64,000 nt of DNA from CAYJAD01 sp964371225 (GTDB lineage: Bacteria > Desulfobacterota > Desulfovibrionia > Desulfovibrionales > Desulfovibrionaceae): positions 1-64,000 of the forward strand of contig CAYJNA010000001.1 in the NCBI GenBank assembly GCA_964371225.1, read 5' to 3'. Positions 63,100 to 64,000 of the stretch are shown piece by piece. Below the pieces are notes generated by a model, which saw only the letters and a list, made by a program, of their open reading frames with translations, was not told the origin of the DNA and made no database searches. The first letter of the stretch is position 1; every line of letters starts with the position of its first letter. Both the position numbers and the translations under genes were made by a program.

Positions 63100-64000
63100 A
63101 TGCAAATTCTGCCCACTACATCCAACAGTATTTTATCTCTTACAGAAAGCTATTTCATCGGTGCCGACTTTCAAGGTGCAGCTGGCGAAAGCTTTGCTGA
63201 AGAATTGTATCGTCAACAAATGGCGCGTGACGCCGTTTCTGCTGATGAGATACATTCTGTGCAAGTGGCTCTTGAGAGTACGCCGCAAGTAAACCCTTTA
63301 AGTCAAGCTCCGTATAACTTAACTTCTGATAATGGCGTAACTTATACCACAGAAGAAGTGATCTTCACCCAACAAGAAATTGAAGATCTTGAGCGTGATT
63401 TACGCCGTCAAGGTGCCCCCGCAGAAAGCCTTGAAGAGCTTAATAAGCTGGCTGAGCAGCCCGGTGGTTCTACACTGGGTGAAGTCATGATTGCTTTGCA
63501 AAACCAACGTGACTACCCCTTGTTAAGCACAGATGAATCAGAAACCTTAAAAAGACTCACTGCCAAAATAGACAGTACTGGTACTCTTTACAGTACACTT
63601 ATGGGACACTTGAGTAATAGAAATGGTAAAGAAGCTTTAGACGCCTTGGTGCAAGGCATGAGTAATCTTAATGGTGGCAGCACCATCTTTACTAAAGAAG
63701 AGCTCAGCGTCTTAACCAAATCTATGGGTATTTCTGAAGATGCCACAAATAAAATTCTTGGGACTTTTGGTTCCGCCAAAGCTTTAAAGCTCAATCAAGC
63801 AGAATTAGCCACAGTGCTTGCCCCTGCCGTTAATGATTTTGCCACCGAAGCCAGCAACCTGAAAAAATTAGGGACAGCCGTAGATAAGGTTCTTGATCCA
63901 TTACTGCAAGAAGCTAAAGAGCGTATGGCTGCTGAAAAGACCGCCACAGAACTTTCTTCACGTAAGAGTGAGCAAAGCAAAGTCATGATTGAAAAGACTG
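63100..64000 (+). CDS. Flagellar hook-length control protein FliK-like, N-terminal part
   Basis: An open frame starts at the ATG at 63100, nine bases after AAGGAG, and runs to the window edge (300 codons seen, no stop). It begins MQILPTTSNSILSLTESYF and is hydrophilic and helix-rich, with no signal peptide, cysteine or membrane segment. This resembles the secreted N-terminal half of FliK proteins in Desulfovibrionaceae, which measure hook length and switch export specificity. The conserved C-terminal domain that would settle the call lies outside the window. Confidence 0.55.
   Translation, partial: MQILPTTSNSILSLTESYFIGADFQGAAGESFAEELYRQQMARDAVSADEIHSVQVALESTPQVNPLSQAPYNLTSDNGVTYTTEEVIFTQQEIEDLERDLRRQGAPAESLEELNKLAEQPGGSTLGEVMIALQNQRDYPLLSTDESETLKRLTAKIDSTGTLYSTLMGHLSNRNGKEALDALVQGMSNLNGGSTIFTKEELSVLTKSMGISEDATNKILGTFGSAKALKLNQAELATVLAPAVNDFATEASNLKKLGTAVDKVLDPLLQEAKERMAAEKTATELSSRKSEQSKVMIEKT

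Noticed and set aside
1..64000. CRISPR arrays, rRNA genes, prophage or insertion sequence
   Set aside because: I saw no regularly spaced repeats, rRNA signatures, transposase, integrase or phage structural genes.

Overview
The window looks like chromosome of an AT-rich, probably host-associated anaerobe of the Desulfovibrionaceae (Desulfobacterota). The grounds are a TAT-exported DMSO reductase, a selenocysteine tRNA with a SelW-like selenoprotein, a HemA / HemX-like / precorrin-2 dehydrogenase heme operon, paired FlgO-type lipoproteins, and the order ispG-proS-xseA-xseB-ispA-dxs. Genus cannot be read from sequence alone. No plasmid, phage, transposase or CRISPR array was seen.

Layout. 1-1180: a small b-type cytochrome gene between two ~52 bp inverted repeats, followed by the first copy of a dispersed structured repeat. 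1188-5097: dmsCBA on the minus strand. 5297-5524: a 75-residue SelW-like selenoprotein whose in-frame TGA is followed by a bSECIS-like hairpin. 5765-11521: a membrane diguanylate cyclase, an EamA transporter, and a five-PAS hybrid histidine kinase. 11571-11664: tRNA-Sec(UCA), minus strand. 11712-13955: ubiX and two FlgO-like lipoprotein genes around a small exported protein. 14196-21689: isoprenoid precursor genes, prolyl-tRNA synthetase and exonuclease VII. 21744-26121: tilS and the hemA/hemX/met8 operon. 26291-31392: two glycosyltransferases and a chemoreceptor. 31819-32700: a beta-hydroxyacid dehydrogenase.

The most unusual region is 32718-50183, eleven minus-strand genes in two runs. The first run encodes a glycine-zipper lipoprotein, a membrane-tethered trypsin-like protease, SrfA-, SrfB- (actin-fold ATPase) and SrfC-like (GTPase) proteins, a membrane protein with C-terminal Sel1-like repeats, a family-3 solute-binding protein and an exported vWA protein. 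The second run encodes an ABC ATPase, an FtsX/LolE-type permease and an SUMF1-fold protein resembling TagT, TagS and TagR of type VI secretion signalling. No secretion structural genes, PpkA kinase or PppA phosphatase are present. I infer a cell-envelope machine that joins a cytoplasmic ATPase/GTPase pair to periplasmic sensing and proteolysis. Its function is unknown.

50547-64000: an orphan TAXI binding protein, HtrA/DegP, an MFS transporter, an RluB-type pseudouridine synthase, a third divergent copy of the structured repeat, an RdgC-like protein with a companion, a DppBC-type permease pair without ATPases, recN, a gamma-glutamyltransferase without a signal peptide, and a FliK-like gene that runs off the right edge.
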